Shown piece by piece: positions 46,053 to 55,382 of a stretch of 64,000 nucleotides of DNA. Each line of letters opens with the position of its first letter. The first letter of the stretch is position 1. Under the pieces are notes generated by a model that searched no databases, was not told the DNA's origin, and saw nothing but the letters and a program-made list of their open reading frames with translations. Position numbers and translations under genes: made by a program. The DNA lies in assembly GCA_021295155.1 (NCBI GenBank), contig JAJTJC010000036.1:1209690-1273689 (forward strand), given 5' to 3'. This DNA is from Flavobacteriaceae bacterium D16. GTDB lineage: Bacteria > Bacteroidota > Bacteroidia > Flavobacteriales > Flavobacteriaceae.

Positions 46053-46841
46053 ATGAACAACAACCCTATCGGTATTTTTGACTCTGGTTTAGGTGGACTC
46101 TCCATCTGGAAGGATATTCAGAGCCTGCTGCCCAATGAGGAATTCTACTACCTGGCAGACAGCAGGCATGCACCATATGGGGATAAACCTCCTGAAGAAA
46201 TCCTGAGGTTGAGTATCAAGAACACGGAGTTTTTACTGGAACGGAATTGTAAACTCATTGTTGTAGCCTGCAACACGGCAACCACAAATGCTATTGCTTA
46301 TTTGCGAGATAATTATGCTGTGCCTTTTATTGGTATTGAACCCGCAATAAAACCTGCAGCCCTGCACACGAAGACTGGTAAGGTAGGCGTACTGGCGACA
46401 AAGGGTACCCTGGGGAGCTCTCTATTTCACCATACGGCCAGCAATCACGCTGCAGGGATAACCATAATTGACCAGATAGGCACGGGACTTGTTCCGCTGA
46501 TAGAAGCAGGAGAAGCCACTTCTGAAGCCAGCCGTGCACTGCTTTTAAAATACCTTACGCCCATGCTGGATGCCGGGGTAGACCAGATTGTTTTGGGGTG
46601 TACCCATTATCCTTTTCTGATGCCTTTGCTGGAAGGACTGCTTCCTGATCATATCAATGTCCTGGATTGTGGTATGGCTGTTGCTCGTCAGACCCAGCGT
46701 GTCCTATTGGAAAAACAATTAGGGCATACCTCCACAGAACCTGGACTATCCCATTTTTATACCAATAAATCCCCGGATATCCTGAATAAAATGCTCGGGC
46801 AACTCAATGCCAGTGGGGATGTAAAATTTATCGATTTTTAA
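46053..46841 (+). CDS. murI: Glutamate racemase
   Basis: This 262-residue enzyme makes D-glutamate for peptidoglycan. Motifs are IGIFDSGLGGLSIW (residues about 6-19), VACNTATTNAIAYLR (catalytic Cys), LGCTHYPFLMPLL (second catalytic Cys) and LLPDHINVLDCG. It lies after the ompH terminator, so it probably has its own promoter, though I could not see a clear one. Confidence 0.95.
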   Translation: MNNNPIGIFDSGLGGLSIWKDIQSLLPNEEFYYLADSRHAPYGDKPPEEILRLSIKNTEFLLERNCKLIVVACNTATTNAIAYLRDNYAVPFIGIEPAIKPAALHTKTGKVGVLATKGTLGSSLFHHTASNHAAGITIIDQIGTGLVPLIEAGEATSEASRALLLKYLTPMLDAGVDQIVLGCTHYPFLMPLLEGLLPDHINVLDCGMAVARQTQRVLLEKQLGHTSTEPGLSHFYTNKSPDILNKMLGQLNASGDVKFIDF

Positions 46842-46849
46842 TTAGTAAA

Positions 46850-47344
46850 TTATTTCCTTGTATAAGTGAGGTAGCTAAAGGGGAAGGCATGCCGGTCGTC
46901 CTTTTCGTGGTACGTTTCCTCCACCAGTTCCCACTCTTTCATATCAATTTCAGGAAAGAAGGCATCGGCCTCAAAACTTGCATGTACCCTGGTGAGCTCT
47001 ATCTTGTCTGCATGGGGTAAAGCCTGGGTATAAATTTCCCCTCCTCCTATTATGAAAGCCTGTTCCGCCTTATTTACTTGCTGTAGGGCCTCTTCCAGGC
47101 TGTGCACTACCTCACATTCAGGATGCCCTGGGGAATATGTTTTATTACGGGTGATGATGATATGAAAACGATTGGGCAGTGGTTTTGGGAAGCTTTCAAA
47201 AGTCTTGCGACCCATAATTATTTTATGCCCGGTGGTGATTTTTTTGAATCGCTTGAAATCGTCTGGAAGATGCCAAAGTAACTTATTGTCTTTACCCAGG
47301 GATCTGTTCTCTCCCACTGCTGCAATCATGACTATATTGCCCAT
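46850..47344 (-). CDS. folA: Dihydrofolate reductase
   Basis: This 164-residue enzyme reduces dihydrofolate with NADPH. Motifs are AAVGENRSLGKDNKLLWHLP, DFKRFKKITTGHKIIMGRKTF and FIIGGGEIYTQAL (GG motif), all in the usual order. Its ATG overlaps the stop of the 2TM gene by one base, so they are one unit. thyA lies about 4.5 kb away on the same strand. Confidence 0.95.
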   Translation of the reverse strand: MGNIVMIAAVGENRSLGKDNKLLWHLPDDFKRFKKITTGHKIIMGRKTFESFPKPLPNRFHIIITRNKTYSPGHPECEVVHSLEEALQQVNKAEQAFIIGGGEIYTQALPHADKIELTRVHASFEADAFFPEIDMKEWELVEETYHEKDDRHAFPFSYLTYTRK

Positions 47345-47730
47345 TACACTTTTTTTTTATTGGGATCGGGGATCGGAATTTCAACCTCTATCTCCTTTTG
47401 TAATGCAGCAAGGCGTTCCTGCTGCTGGGCTACCAGTCGTTCTCTTTGGCTGCGCTCCCATTCTTGCCCCATAAAAGGATTCAGCAGGAAAACGTTTAGT
47501 GCATGCAGGATCAGCAAGAAAAACCATAAAAGAATACCCCATAGGTACCAGTCATATTCCCCCCCGTAATTAAGGGCCTTGTTTAATATTATGAAGAATA
47601 GGGACCCTACTAAAAAGAGTATAAAATGCCGGTACAACTTTTTTTTCTGAGCAATACGCTTTTGTGCATATTCGAGTTGCTCGTGTTGTTCAAGGCTTAT
47701 ATTAGGTTCCGCTTTTTTTTTGGAGCTCAC
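47344..47730 (-). CDS. 2TM-domain protein
   Basis: This 128-residue protein has two helices (about residues 37-57 and 66-88) flanked by charged segments, the 2TM pattern of Bacteroidota: AQKRIAQKKKLYRHFILFL then WYLWGILLWFFLLILHALNVF. The start is probably GTG at 47730 (protein MSSKKKAE), with AAGGA a few bases upstream, rather than TTG at 47754. The C terminus is rich in E, Q and R (WERSQRERLVAQQQERLA). In related proteins 2TM domains often precede histidine-kinase domains; none is visible here. It overlaps folA by one base. Confidence 0.8.
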   Translation of the reverse strand: MSSKKKAEPNISLEQHEQLEYAQKRIAQKKKLYRHFILFLVGSLFFIILNKALNYGGEYDWYLWGILLWFFLLILHALNVFLLNPFMGQEWERSQRERLVAQQQERLAALQKEIEVEIPIPDPNKKKV

Positions 47731-47789
47731 GCTTATCCTTATATTTAACTGCAAAGATAAAGGAATTCACCCATCGAGTATTTAGCCAT

Positions 47790-48875
47790 ATGGAACATCT
47801 GAGAAAACAATTTCCGGTTTTGAATCAAGGAATTTATGCCGATACGGCAGCATCCGGGTTGTTATATGAGGATTTACTGGAATGGAGGCAGGGGCACGAC
47901 CTGGATTTTCTAATTGGCGGAAGTACCATGAAGTTCGAAAGTTTTGATCTGGTAGATAAAACACACCAATCACTGGCTAACTTTTTTAATGTTTTACAGG
48001 AGGATATTGCCCTGGTTCCCAATTTTTCCCTTGGGCTAAACCTTATCCTGGAAGGCTTGCACAAAGACTCCAGAATATTGCTTTTGGAAGAGGATTATCC
48101 TTCCGTGAACTGGCCTTTTGAGAGCCGTGGTTACCCCATTAGCTATGTGCCTGCAGACGCAAACCTGGAAGACCATATCTGGAAGATGCTGGCTTCAGAA
48201 TCAGTTTCTGTTTTTGCTTTTAGCCTTGTTCAGTGGGTGGATGGATTTAGAATGGACCTTGACTTTTTAAAGGAATTGAAATTAAAGTACCCTGAACTCA
48301 TTTTGATTGCAGATGGCACACAATTCTGTGGGGCATTTGATTTTGATTTTGCAGAGTCAGGCATTGATGTTTTGGGGGCAAGCGGATACAAATGGCTGCT
48401 TGCAGGATATGGTAATGGGTTTTATTTGTTTAACCCTGAATTGAAAAACAGAATGTCCCTTCCATCAATAGGCTTCAATGCTACCGGGGGGAGACCTGAT
48501 AAAAAAGCGCAAATACCGTTTTCCAGAAGGCTGGAACCGGGGCATTTGGATAGTTTCAACTTCGGGAGCCTTAAGTTTTCACTGGAATGGTTGTCCAAAG
48601 TTGGAATGAAGAACATCACCACCCATAATGAGCAACTAATTAACAAGGCTTGGACAACACTCACAGACATGGGTGTTTTGGAACCCCGCCTAAAAGCAAG
48701 GAAAGAGCATGGCCCAATCTTCAGTATTGATCCAAAAAGGGGCCTGGCCGCCTCATTAAGTGAAGCAGGCGTTATTTTTTCGGAGCGAGGAGGACGTATT
48801 CGCTTAAGTTTTCACTTCTACAATACAGAAAAAGAGGTAGAGCAGGTTATGGAGCTAATCAAAAGGCAACTGTAA
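47790..48875 (+). CDS. Class V aminotransferase fold PLP enzyme
   Basis: This 361-residue PLP enzyme resembles cysteine desulfurases and related lyases. The PLP lysine is in GASGYKWLLAGYGNGF; the cofactor Asp-type motif is LILIADGTQFCGAFDF. Closest families are SufS-like or isopenicillin epimerase-like proteins, but no active-site loop Cys of SufS is obvious. It is divergent from the 2TM-folA unit and lies two genes from egtD, so a sulfoxide lyase-like role is possible but unproven. Confidence 0.8.
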   Translation: MEHLRKQFPVLNQGIYADTAASGLLYEDLLEWRQGHDLDFLIGGSTMKFESFDLVDKTHQSLANFFNVLQEDIALVPNFSLGLNLILEGLHKDSRILLLEEDYPSVNWPFESRGYPISYVPADANLEDHIWKMLASESVSVFAFSLVQWVDGFRMDLDFLKELKLKYPELILIADGTQFCGAFDFDFAESGIDVLGASGYKWLLAGYGNGFYLFNPELKNRMSLPSIGFNATGGRPDKKAQIPFSRRLEPGHLDSFNFGSLKFSLEWLSKVGMKNITTHNEQLINKAWTTLTDMGVLEPRLKARKEHGPIFSIDPKRGLAASLSEAGVIFSERGGRIRLSFHFYNTEKEVEQVMELIKRQL

Positions 48876-49025
48876 GATTTCGACAGTGGCAAAAACAAGG
48901 AGCCATTATTGTCAAAGTAAATCCATAGTTCCCTAAATATTATTAAAATGATAAAACTGATTTTCTTTGTTGTAGTTGAAGGGATTATTGTTTTGTTTTG
49001 CCCTTAAATTAAGTACAAAGAAAAC

Positions 49026-49322
49026 ATGTCGATTAGTAAACAGTATCTAAAGACCAAACCCGTTTGTAAGGTAACCTTTACTGTACCTGCAAAAGAAGCG
49101 AAGAAAGTAGCTGTCGTGGGTGATTTCAACAACTGGAACCCTAAGGGTAGTATGTTAAAGAAATTGAAGAATGGCAACTTCAAAGGCACCTTTGATCTTC
49201 CTAAAGAGCAAAGCTTTGAGTTCCGTTACTTGGTAGACGGAAATTACATAAACGATGATGCCGCGGATCGTTACCAGTGGAATGACTTTGCTGGAGCTGA
49301 AAACGCTGTATTGGAGTTGTAA
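49026..49322 (+). CDS. Stand-alone CBM48 (isoamylase early-set) protein
   Basis: This 98-residue protein is almost entirely a CBM48-like beta-sandwich: CKVTFTVPAKEAKKVAVVGDFNNWNP, then LKNGNFKGTFDLP and FEFRYLVDGNYINDDAADRYQWNDF. Such modules bind glycogen or related glucans; stand-alone versions in Flavobacteriia have no known partner. A terminator follows. Confidence 0.88.
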   Translation: MSISKQYLKTKPVCKVTFTVPAKEAKKVAVVGDFNNWNPKGSMLKKLKNGNFKGTFDLPKEQSFEFRYLVDGNYINDDAADRYQWNDFAGAENAVLEL

Positions 49323-49343
49323 TTACGAAAAAATTAAGCAAAG

Positions 49344-49375
49344 CCGGGTTGTTTTTGAAATAACCCGGTTTTTTT
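49344..49375 (+). terminator. Terminator after the CBM48 gene
   Basis: CCGGGTT / AACCCGG with an 11-nt loop followed by seven T. It also ends transcription near the 3' end of the DUF427 gene on the other strand. Confidence 0.8.
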
Positions 49376-49655
49376 ATTCTATAATTTCAACACCTTTCCA
49401 AAAAGCAACTCTTCCCTTAATACCCCTCGCAAGTTCACTGACTTCAGGATAATACCAGGCCGCATCCCTATTCTCTTTACCATCTACTTCCAGGTGGTAG
49501 TATGAGGCAACACCCTTCCAGGGACAGCTAGTATGGGTGTTACTATCCTTAAAATATACTTTCTGAATACTCTCTACAGGAAAGTAGTGGTTGTTCTCTA
49601 CAATTACGGTCTCATCGCTTTCTGCGATTACTTTGTTATTCCAAATAGCTTTCAT
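49374..49655 (-). CDS. DUF427 family protein
   Basis: This 93-residue protein matches DUF427: KAIWNNKVIAESDETVIVENNHYFP, then SCPWKGVASYYHLEVDGKENRDAAWYYPE and GIKGRVAFWKGVEII. The family is found in many bacteria and has no assigned reaction. Its start overlaps the egtD stop by 4 bp (ATGA), so it is the last gene of an egtB-egtD-DUF427 operon. Confidence 0.9.
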   Translation of the reverse strand: MKAIWNNKVIAESDETVIVENNHYFPVESIQKVYFKDSNTHTSCPWKGVASYYHLEVDGKENRDAAWYYPEVSELARGIKGRVAFWKGVEIIE

Positions 49656-50626
49656 GGCAATTTTTTAAAGATATAGTTCTTAAATAATTCTTTGCTGTCA
49701 CTAAAGACATCCACAATCCCCAGCCCCGCCTTGCCTGCTAACCAGGCTACTATTTCATCATCGTATTTCTGGCTGATTTCCGTATGAATCGTTTCCCAGG
49801 CTTTGAAATTCACCTTCAAATTCAAATCACTGATATTGACTTCCTGGGCTTGCTTGGAAACCAGATAGCTTTTTGCTGTTCCGGTCTCAGGATCATATAC
49901 TTCCCAGTGCCGGAAATTGTCCACATTAAAATCTCCCCCAAGTTCCCTGTTGATCCGGGTAAGGATATTTTTGTTAAACGCCTCCGTAACCCCTGTAGGA
50001 TCATTGTAGGCATCGAGTATTTGCTGAGGATCTTTCTTTTGATCAAATCCGACCAGGAAAAGATCATTCCCGGACATCACTTCTTGAACCTGCAGCAGGA
50101 AGTTGACTGCCTGGGGATGCAGCAGGTTTCCGATATTGGATCCCAGAAAGAGGATTACCTTTCTTTCTTGTTCCAACCGGCAGATTTCTTCAAGACTTTC
50201 AAAATAAGTGCCCTGTACGGGTCTTACCGCTAACCCCGGTAATTCAGATGTTAAACTTGTTGTTAATTCTTCCAGCACATTAGCACTAATATCAATAGGA
50301 AGGTATTGGAATGAGATCTTGTTCTCTTGGAGGTACTTAAGGAGAATCCGGGTTTTTGTGCCGTCTCCGGCCCCGAGCTCAATAAGGTTAAAGGTTTCTC
50401 CTGCACTGCTGAAATGCCCGGTGATTGCTTCTTTGTGAGCTTGCAGGATTTCCAGTTCACTGTTAGTGAGGTAGTATTCCGGAAGTTTCATGATTTCCTG
50501 AAATAGCTTGTCGCCCCGAGCATCATAAAAATATTTGGACGAAAGGTGCTTTGGAAAATCGGTTAGTCCCTGATAAACGTCTTGTTCAAAAACAGAGTTG
50601 AAGGTGGTTATTGTTTTTTTTGACAT
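49652..50626 (-). CDS. egtD: L-histidine N-alpha-methyltransferase (EgtD)
   Basis: This 324-residue SAM-dependent methyltransferase converts histidine to hercynine by three methylations. The SAM motif IELGAGDGTKTRILL (about residues 81-95) is visible, as are YFYDARGDKLFQEI (the family opening), FLGSNIGNL and VGFDQKKDPQQILDAYNDP. It lies 16 bp after egtB, with which it forms the core of ergothioneine synthesis. Confidence 0.94.
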   Translation of the reverse strand: MSKKTITTFNSVFEQDVYQGLTDFPKHLSSKYFYDARGDKLFQEIMKLPEYYLTNSELEILQAHKEAITGHFSSAGETFNLIELGAGDGTKTRILLKYLQENKISFQYLPIDISANVLEELTTSLTSELPGLAVRPVQGTYFESLEEICRLEQERKVILFLGSNIGNLLHPQAVNFLLQVQEVMSGNDLFLVGFDQKKDPQQILDAYNDPTGVTEAFNKNILTRINRELGGDFNVDNFRHWEVYDPETGTAKSYLVSKQAQEVNISDLNLKVNFKAWETIHTEISQKYDDEIVAWLAGKAGLGIVDVFSDSKELFKNYIFKKLP

Positions 50627-50642
50627 AGGTACTTTGTCGGGA

Positions 50643-51803
50643 TTAACGGGCTAACCTTAAACCGGTGTACTGCCATCGTTCATGGGGATGAAAGAAATTG
50701 CGATAAGTGGGTCTGCTATGCCCGGGAGTAGTAGCTATTGATCCTCCCCTGAGGACCTTTTGATTCACCATAAATTTTCCGTTGTATTCTCCTAAGGCGC
50801 CTGGAGCTTTCGTAAATCCTGGATAAGGGAGGTAGGCGCTCTCTGTCCACTCCCAACGCTGTCCCCAGGAGAATAGGGATTGTGCTGCTTCCCATTCAAA
50901 TTCTGTTGGCAGCCTCATGCCCTTCCATTGTGCATAGGCAAAGGCTTCATAATAACTTATATGGGTAATGGGAGTATCGGCATCAACAGCTTTCAGGCCG
51001 TTAAGGGTATAGTGATGCCATTGTCCCTCAATCAGATGCCAATATAACGGGCTTGTAATACCTTGTTGTTTTACCCAATCCCATCCGTCTGCATGCCAGA
51101 GCTCAAAACGGGTATATCCCCCATCTTCAATAAAGCGGATAAATTCCCGATTGGTGACGAGCTCAGCAGAGATCTCAAATGGTTCCAGGTATACCTTATG
51201 TCGCCCGAGTTCGTTGTCAAAGCAAAAGCCTTTACCCTTATGGCCAATTTCATATACCCCATCTGCTACGGGTATCCATAGTTCGTCAGGGGCCTCTGGA
51301 GAATGTTCGGGGATAAGTTCGGAATAAATCGGGAGCAGCGGATTATGACCAAGTATATACTTGATATCTGTCAGCAACAATTCCTGATGTTGCTGCTCAT
51401 GGTTGATGCCTGTTTCTAAAAGTTTCCATAGGGAAGCGTCGGGCTTTTTTTCAAAAAGTTCCTGAATATGTTCGGTGACGTATTTGCGATACTGGTAAAT
51501 GCGCTGCACTGATGGCCTGGAAAGATTGCCCCGATTGGCACGTACTACCCGTTTGCCTACCGTTTCGTAATAGCTGTTAAAAACAAAGGAGAAGTCTTTG
51601 TCGAATAAGCGATAGCCAGGGTCATGGGCCTTGAGAATAAATTCCTCAAAAAACCAGGTAGTATGGCCCAGATGCCATTTGGGTGGGGAAACTTCTTCCG
51701 CAGGTTGCACTACATAATCTTCGGTTTCAAGAGGAGCACAAAGGGTTTCTGACCGCTTTCGTGTGTCCAGAAAAGTATCCAGCAAAGTCTCGGTAAGCAG
51801 CAT
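50643..51803 (-). CDS. egtB: Ergothioneine biosynthesis sulfoxide synthase (EgtB-like)
   Basis: This 386-residue non-heme iron enzyme couples hercynine with a thiol donor and oxygen. It has an N-terminal DinB-like domain with HLGHTTWFFEEF and the iron ligand motif HEQQHQELL (HxxxHxE), and a C-terminal FGE-sulfatase-like domain (IPVADGVYEIGHKGKGFCFDN, GMRLPTEFEWEAA, MVNQKVLRGGSIATT). The start is taken at ATG 51803; GTG 51809 is closer to an AAGGA and is also possible. egtA and egtC are not in the window, which fits a type that uses cysteine directly, or genes elsewhere. Confidence 0.92.
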   Translation of the reverse strand: MLLTETLLDTFLDTRKRSETLCAPLETEDYVVQPAEEVSPPKWHLGHTTWFFEEFILKAHDPGYRLFDKDFSFVFNSYYETVGKRVVRANRGNLSRPSVQRIYQYRKYVTEHIQELFEKKPDASLWKLLETGINHEQQHQELLLTDIKYILGHNPLLPIYSELIPEHSPEAPDELWIPVADGVYEIGHKGKGFCFDNELGRHKVYLEPFEISAELVTNREFIRFIEDGGYTRFELWHADGWDWVKQQGITSPLYWHLIEGQWHHYTLNGLKAVDADTPITHISYYEAFAYAQWKGMRLPTEFEWEAAQSLFSWGQRWEWTESAYLPYPGFTKAPGALGEYNGKFMVNQKVLRGGSIATTPGHSRPTYRNFFHPHERWQYTGLRLAR

Positions 51804-51890
51804 AGCCACGTTTTCCTTAAAGATAGGAATATTGCCTTAATTTTCTGAACTGTAGTATTAGCCTGGCACGAGCTTTAAGCTAAAATACTA

Positions 51891-52715
51891 TTAGACAGCC
51901 ACAACACCTTTTATATGCGGATGCGGGTCATAATTGAGCAGGCTAAAGTCTTCAAACTTGAAATTAAATATGTCATCCACTTCAGGATTTAGCTTCATAC
52001 TGGGCAACGGACGTGGATCCCGACTTAACTGAAGTTCAATTTGCTCCATATGGTTGTTGTAAATATGGGCATCACCAAAAGTATGGATGAATTCTCCTGG
52101 CTGTAAACCGCATACCTGTGCTACCATGAGCGTAAAGAGCGCATAAGAGGCGATATTGAAAGGAACTCCGAGGAAGATATCTGCACTGCGCTGGTAGAGC
52201 TGGCAGGATAGTCTGCCGTCGGCAACATAAAACTGGAAAAAGGCATGACAGGGAGGGAGGGCTGCTTTTCCTTCTTCTACATTTTGCGCAAAGGATTTGG
52301 AAGTATCCGGAAGTACGCTGGGATTCCATGCAGTAACCATCAAACGCCTGCTGTCCGGGTTGGTCTTAATGTTGTGTATAAGTTGTTTGATCTGATCGAT
52401 ACCATCACCGTTCCAATTACGCCATTGGTACCCGTAAACCGGTCCCAGGTCACCATTCTCGTTGGCCCATTCATTCCAGATACGGACCCCATTCTCCTGT
52501 AGATAACCAATATTGGTTTCACCTTTCAAAAACCAAAGTAATTCATGAATAATGGACCTTAGGTGCAGTTTTTTGGTAGTAACCAATGGAAAACCATCCT
52601 GTAGGTCAAACCGCATCTGATATCCGAATACACTTATTGTTCCGGTTCCGGTACGGTCTTCTTTCTTACATCCATTTTCCAAAACGTGTTTTAGCAGGTC
52701 GTGGTATTGCTTCAT
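51891..52715 (-). CDS. thyA: Thymidylate synthase
   Basis: This 274-residue enzyme makes dTMP from dUMP with methylene-tetrahydrofolate. The catalytic Cys is in [13 protein letters not shown], followed by [39 protein letters not shown] marks the folate region. A promoter lies upstream at 52769-52797. It shares the strand with folA, but the ergothioneine cluster, the CBM48 gene and the 2TM unit lie between. Confidence 0.96.
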   Translation of the reverse strand: MKQYHDLLKHVLENGCKKEDRTGTGTISVFGYQMRFDLQDGFPLVTTKKLHLRSIIHELLWFLKGETNIGYLQENGVRIWNEWANENGDLGPVYGYQWRNWNGDGIDQIKQLIHNIKTNPDSRRLMVTAWNPSVLPDTSKSFAQNVEEGKAALPPCHAFFQFYVADGRLSCQLYQRSADIFLGVPFNIASYALFTLMVAQVCGLQPGEFIHTFGDAHIYNNHMEQIELQLSRDPRPLPSMKLNPEVDDIFNFKFEDFSLLNYDPHPHIKGVVAV

Positions 52716-52768
52716 TCTATAGCATATTTATGGAGAACTGCCTGCAGGCAGGAATATTTCAACAGAAT

Positions 52769-52797
52769 CAAAAATACGGATTAGGGGCTTGTTTCAA
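52769..52797 (-). promoter_or_regulatory. Promoter of thyA
   Basis: On the minus strand TTG (52797-52795), an 18-bp spacer and TATTTTTG (52776-52769) match the flavobacterial consensus. Start near 52762, giving a leader of about 45 nt. Confidence 0.65.
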
Positions 52798-52868
52798 AAA
52801 GGGAGATGTTATCATTTATCAACAGGAACGGACTACTGGGTAAAAACAGGCTTTAATCAGGAGCGTTG

Positions 52869-53855
52869 CTACTGGTAGGCGTTTAATAGCCTTTTGCGAA
52901 TCTGTGCCTTTAGTGCTTCCGGGGCAAAAGCATGCTCAATAGCCTCAAGATTGCAATATTTGAATTGCTCAAGTGTCCACCCGAAAGTATCGGCTAGTTT
53001 TTGGTATTCCTTTTCCAATGTAGTATCCGATATGGTCCGGGCGTCCGTATTAATGCTCAGGGACAGCCCTTTTTTATAAAGCATATCAACAGGATGGTTT
53101 TCGATTCGATCAAAAACATTAACCTGGATATTACTTGTTGGGCATACTTCCAGATGCAGCCCTTGCTGTTTAATGAATTGCAAAAGGCTTTCATCTTCAA
53201 CACTACGAACCCCATGCCCGATACGGTGCGGATAAAACTGCCTGATCGTTTGCCACACGCTTTGTGCCCCACAGGCTTCCCCGGCATGAGCAGTGCATTT
53301 AATTTCGTTTTCCCTGGCGTAGTTAAATGCTTTTAGGTGCGCATCAATAGGATACCCCGCTTCATCTCCCGCAATATCCATTCCTGCAACCAAGGTTCCC
53401 CTGTAATTGTGAACAAGCTTTGCGGTTTGCAGACTTTGCTCTTCGTTAAATCGCCTTAATGTACAAAGGATCAGACGTGCTTCTATCCCATAGTTTTCAA
53501 TACCTTCCAGGCTTGCTTTGAGCACGGTTTCCACCACCTCTTCCGGACTAAGGCCTTCCCTGGTGTGGAGTAGGGGTGCAAAGCGGATTTCGGCATATAT
53601 AACATTATCGGCCTTAAGTTGTTTAAAAAGATCCAGGGTTACCAGATGCAATTGTTCCCGTGTTTGCATGAGCTCAAACCCTTTAACGGCACGGGTTAAA
53701 TAATCTGCGAGGTCTGTGCATTTGGGTGGAGCTACAAAATTGGTTTCATAATCCTCCCTACTCAGCTCGGGTTTGATCTGACGGGCCACTTCGAAACTTA
53801 GCGAACAATCGAGGTGGAGGTGCAATTCAATTTTAGGAAGCGATCGATGGGCCAT
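52869..53855 (-). CDS. add: Adenosine deaminase family protein
   Basis: This 328-residue metal-dependent hydrolase deaminates adenosine (or a related purine) to inosine. Motifs are LPKIELHLHLDCSLSF (metal HxH), CTAHAGEACGAQSVWQ (metal His and catalytic Glu region), HRIGHGVRSVEDESLL, EVCPTSNIQVN and INTDARTISDTTLEKEYQ (metal Asp). It lies 58 bp downstream of the nucleoside transporter, so the two may import and deaminate purine nucleosides together. Confidence 0.9.
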   Translation of the reverse strand: MAHRSLPKIELHLHLDCSLSFEVARQIKPELSREDYETNFVAPPKCTDLADYLTRAVKGFELMQTREQLHLVTLDLFKQLKADNVIYAEIRFAPLLHTREGLSPEEVVETVLKASLEGIENYGIEARLILCTLRRFNEEQSLQTAKLVHNYRGTLVAGMDIAGDEAGYPIDAHLKAFNYARENEIKCTAHAGEACGAQSVWQTIRQFYPHRIGHGVRSVEDESLLQFIKQQGLHLEVCPTSNIQVNVFDRIENHPVDMLYKKGLSLSINTDARTISDTTLEKEYQKLADTFGWTLEQFKYCNLEAIEHAFAPEALKAQIRKRLLNAYQ

Positions 53856-53912
53856 TGGGATCCCGGATTTTTAAATTTCGGTTTCTTTTCAGATCAAATT
53901 CAGAATTGTGGA

Positions 53913-55364
53913 CTATCCGAGTATCATGCCGGCAATCGTAGCAGAAAGGAGTGAAGCCAGAGTTCCTCCCAGAACAGCTTTCATACCAAATTCAGAAAGT
54001 GTTTTTCGTTGTCCGGGAGCCAGTGATCCAATACCGCCGATTTGTATCCCTATAGAAGCAAAATTGGCAAAACCACATAGCATATAGGTTGCCATAATAA
54101 CGGATTTATTAAATCCAAAATGTGGTGCGGAGGCCAGATCTTTTAACTCAGCCAGCTGGATGTAACCAACAAACTCGCTGGCCGCCAGTTTTATGCCCAG
54201 TAACTGCCCCATTAACATAATGTCTTCTGAATTAACACCAATAAGCCACATAAGCGGAGCAAAAATAACGCCGAGTATTGCCTCCAGCGAGAATTGGTCA
54301 TAGGTGCTGTTGGCAGCAATCCACGTGTTCAGAGAGGTAAGATCGCCTACCCAACCTAAAATCCCATTGATCATGGCAATGAAGGCAATAAATACCAATA
54401 ACATCGCCGCTACGTTTACTGCCAGTTTCAAGCCCTCTGAAGTTCCATTGGCAATGGCATCCAATAAATTGGTTCCTATTTTTTCCTGTGAAACCTGAAT
54501 CTCTTTATCAATTGCCTCAGTTTGGGGGTAAAGGATCTTAGATACTACAATAGCACCTGGAGCAGCCATCACTGAGGCCGCCAGCAGATGGCGGGCAAAC
54601 TCAAGCCGGAGCACGTCATCTGTTCCTCCGAGGAATCCGATGTAAGCGGCCAGTACGCCACCGGCCACTGTGGCCATACCTCCAATCATGACCAGCAGGA
54701 TTTCTGATCGATTCATTTTTTCCAAATAGGCTTTGATCATAAGTGGGGATTCTGTCTGACCGAGGAAAATATTCCCCGCTACGGAAAGGCTTTCCGCCCC
54801 GGAGATCCCCAGGGTTTTCGTCAGGAGCCAGGCCAATGCTTTTACCACTTTCTGGATCACCCCCAGGTAGAATAATACCGAAGTAAGCGCTGAGAAGAAA
54901 ATAATAGTTGGCAAAATCTGGAATGCAAATACATACCCAATATTGGGATTATCCACATTGAGCAGGCTTCCCAGGAGAAACTCACTTCCCGCAAGGGTAT
55001 AATCCAGAATACTAACGAAGAATGTCCCTATAGCCTGAAATATGCTCTGTACAAATGGAACTTTTAAAATGCCTATAGCAAGAACAAGCTGAATGCCCAA
55101 TCCTATGCCGACGGTTTTCCAATTTATGGCCCTTCGTTTTGCACTAAAAATAAATGCGATCAATACAAGAACTGCCATTCCTAAGGCTCCACGACCTAGT
55201 GAATTAGCAGAAAACCCCTGGTTGGGGGTAATGGTGGCTGTACTCTGCTGATCGACTATATCTACCGTTCCTACAGTTAAACTATCTGTAGTCAATGGTT
55301 CCTGAGCGATTAGTGATAAGGTAAATAAGAAAATAAATAAGGTAATCAGGGATCTGAATCTCAT
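53913..55364 (-). CDS. NupC-family concentrative nucleoside transporter with signal-peptide-like N terminus
   Basis: This 483-residue CNT-family transporter has the gating region and core motifs GQTESPLMIKAYL, MATVAGGVLAAYI, EDIMLMGQLLGIKLAASEFVGY and GFANFASIGIQIGGIG. Unusually it begins with a signal-peptide-like segment (about 1-20, TLSLIAQ) plus a polar stretch of about 35 residues before the first core helix. That would place a short extra domain in the periplasm, or the segment may be an extra helix. It lies 18 bp downstream of DUF151 and probably shares its transcript. Confidence 0.9.
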   Translation of the reverse strand: MRFRSLITLFIFLFTLSLIAQEPLTTDSLTVGTVDIVDQQSTATITPNQGFSANSLGRGALGMAVLVLIAFIFSAKRRAINWKTVGIGLGIQLVLAIGILKVPFVQSIFQAIGTFFVSILDYTLAGSEFLLGSLLNVDNPNIGYVFAFQILPTIIFFSALTSVLFYLGVIQKVVKALAWLLTKTLGISGAESLSVAGNIFLGQTESPLMIKAYLEKMNRSEILLVMIGGMATVAGGVLAAYIGFLGGTDDVLRLEFARHLLAASVMAAPGAIVVSKILYPQTEAIDKEIQVSQEKIGTNLLDAIANGTSEGLKLAVNVAAMLLVFIAFIAMINGILGWVGDLTSLNTWIAANSTYDQFSLEAILGVIFAPLMWLIGVNSEDIMLMGQLLGIKLAASEFVGYIQLAELKDLASAPHFGFNKSVIMATYMLCGFANFASIGIQIGGIGSLAPGQRKTLSEFGMKAVLGGTLASLLSATIAGMILG

Positions 55365-55382
55365 GTGGTTGAGGCTAATTGA

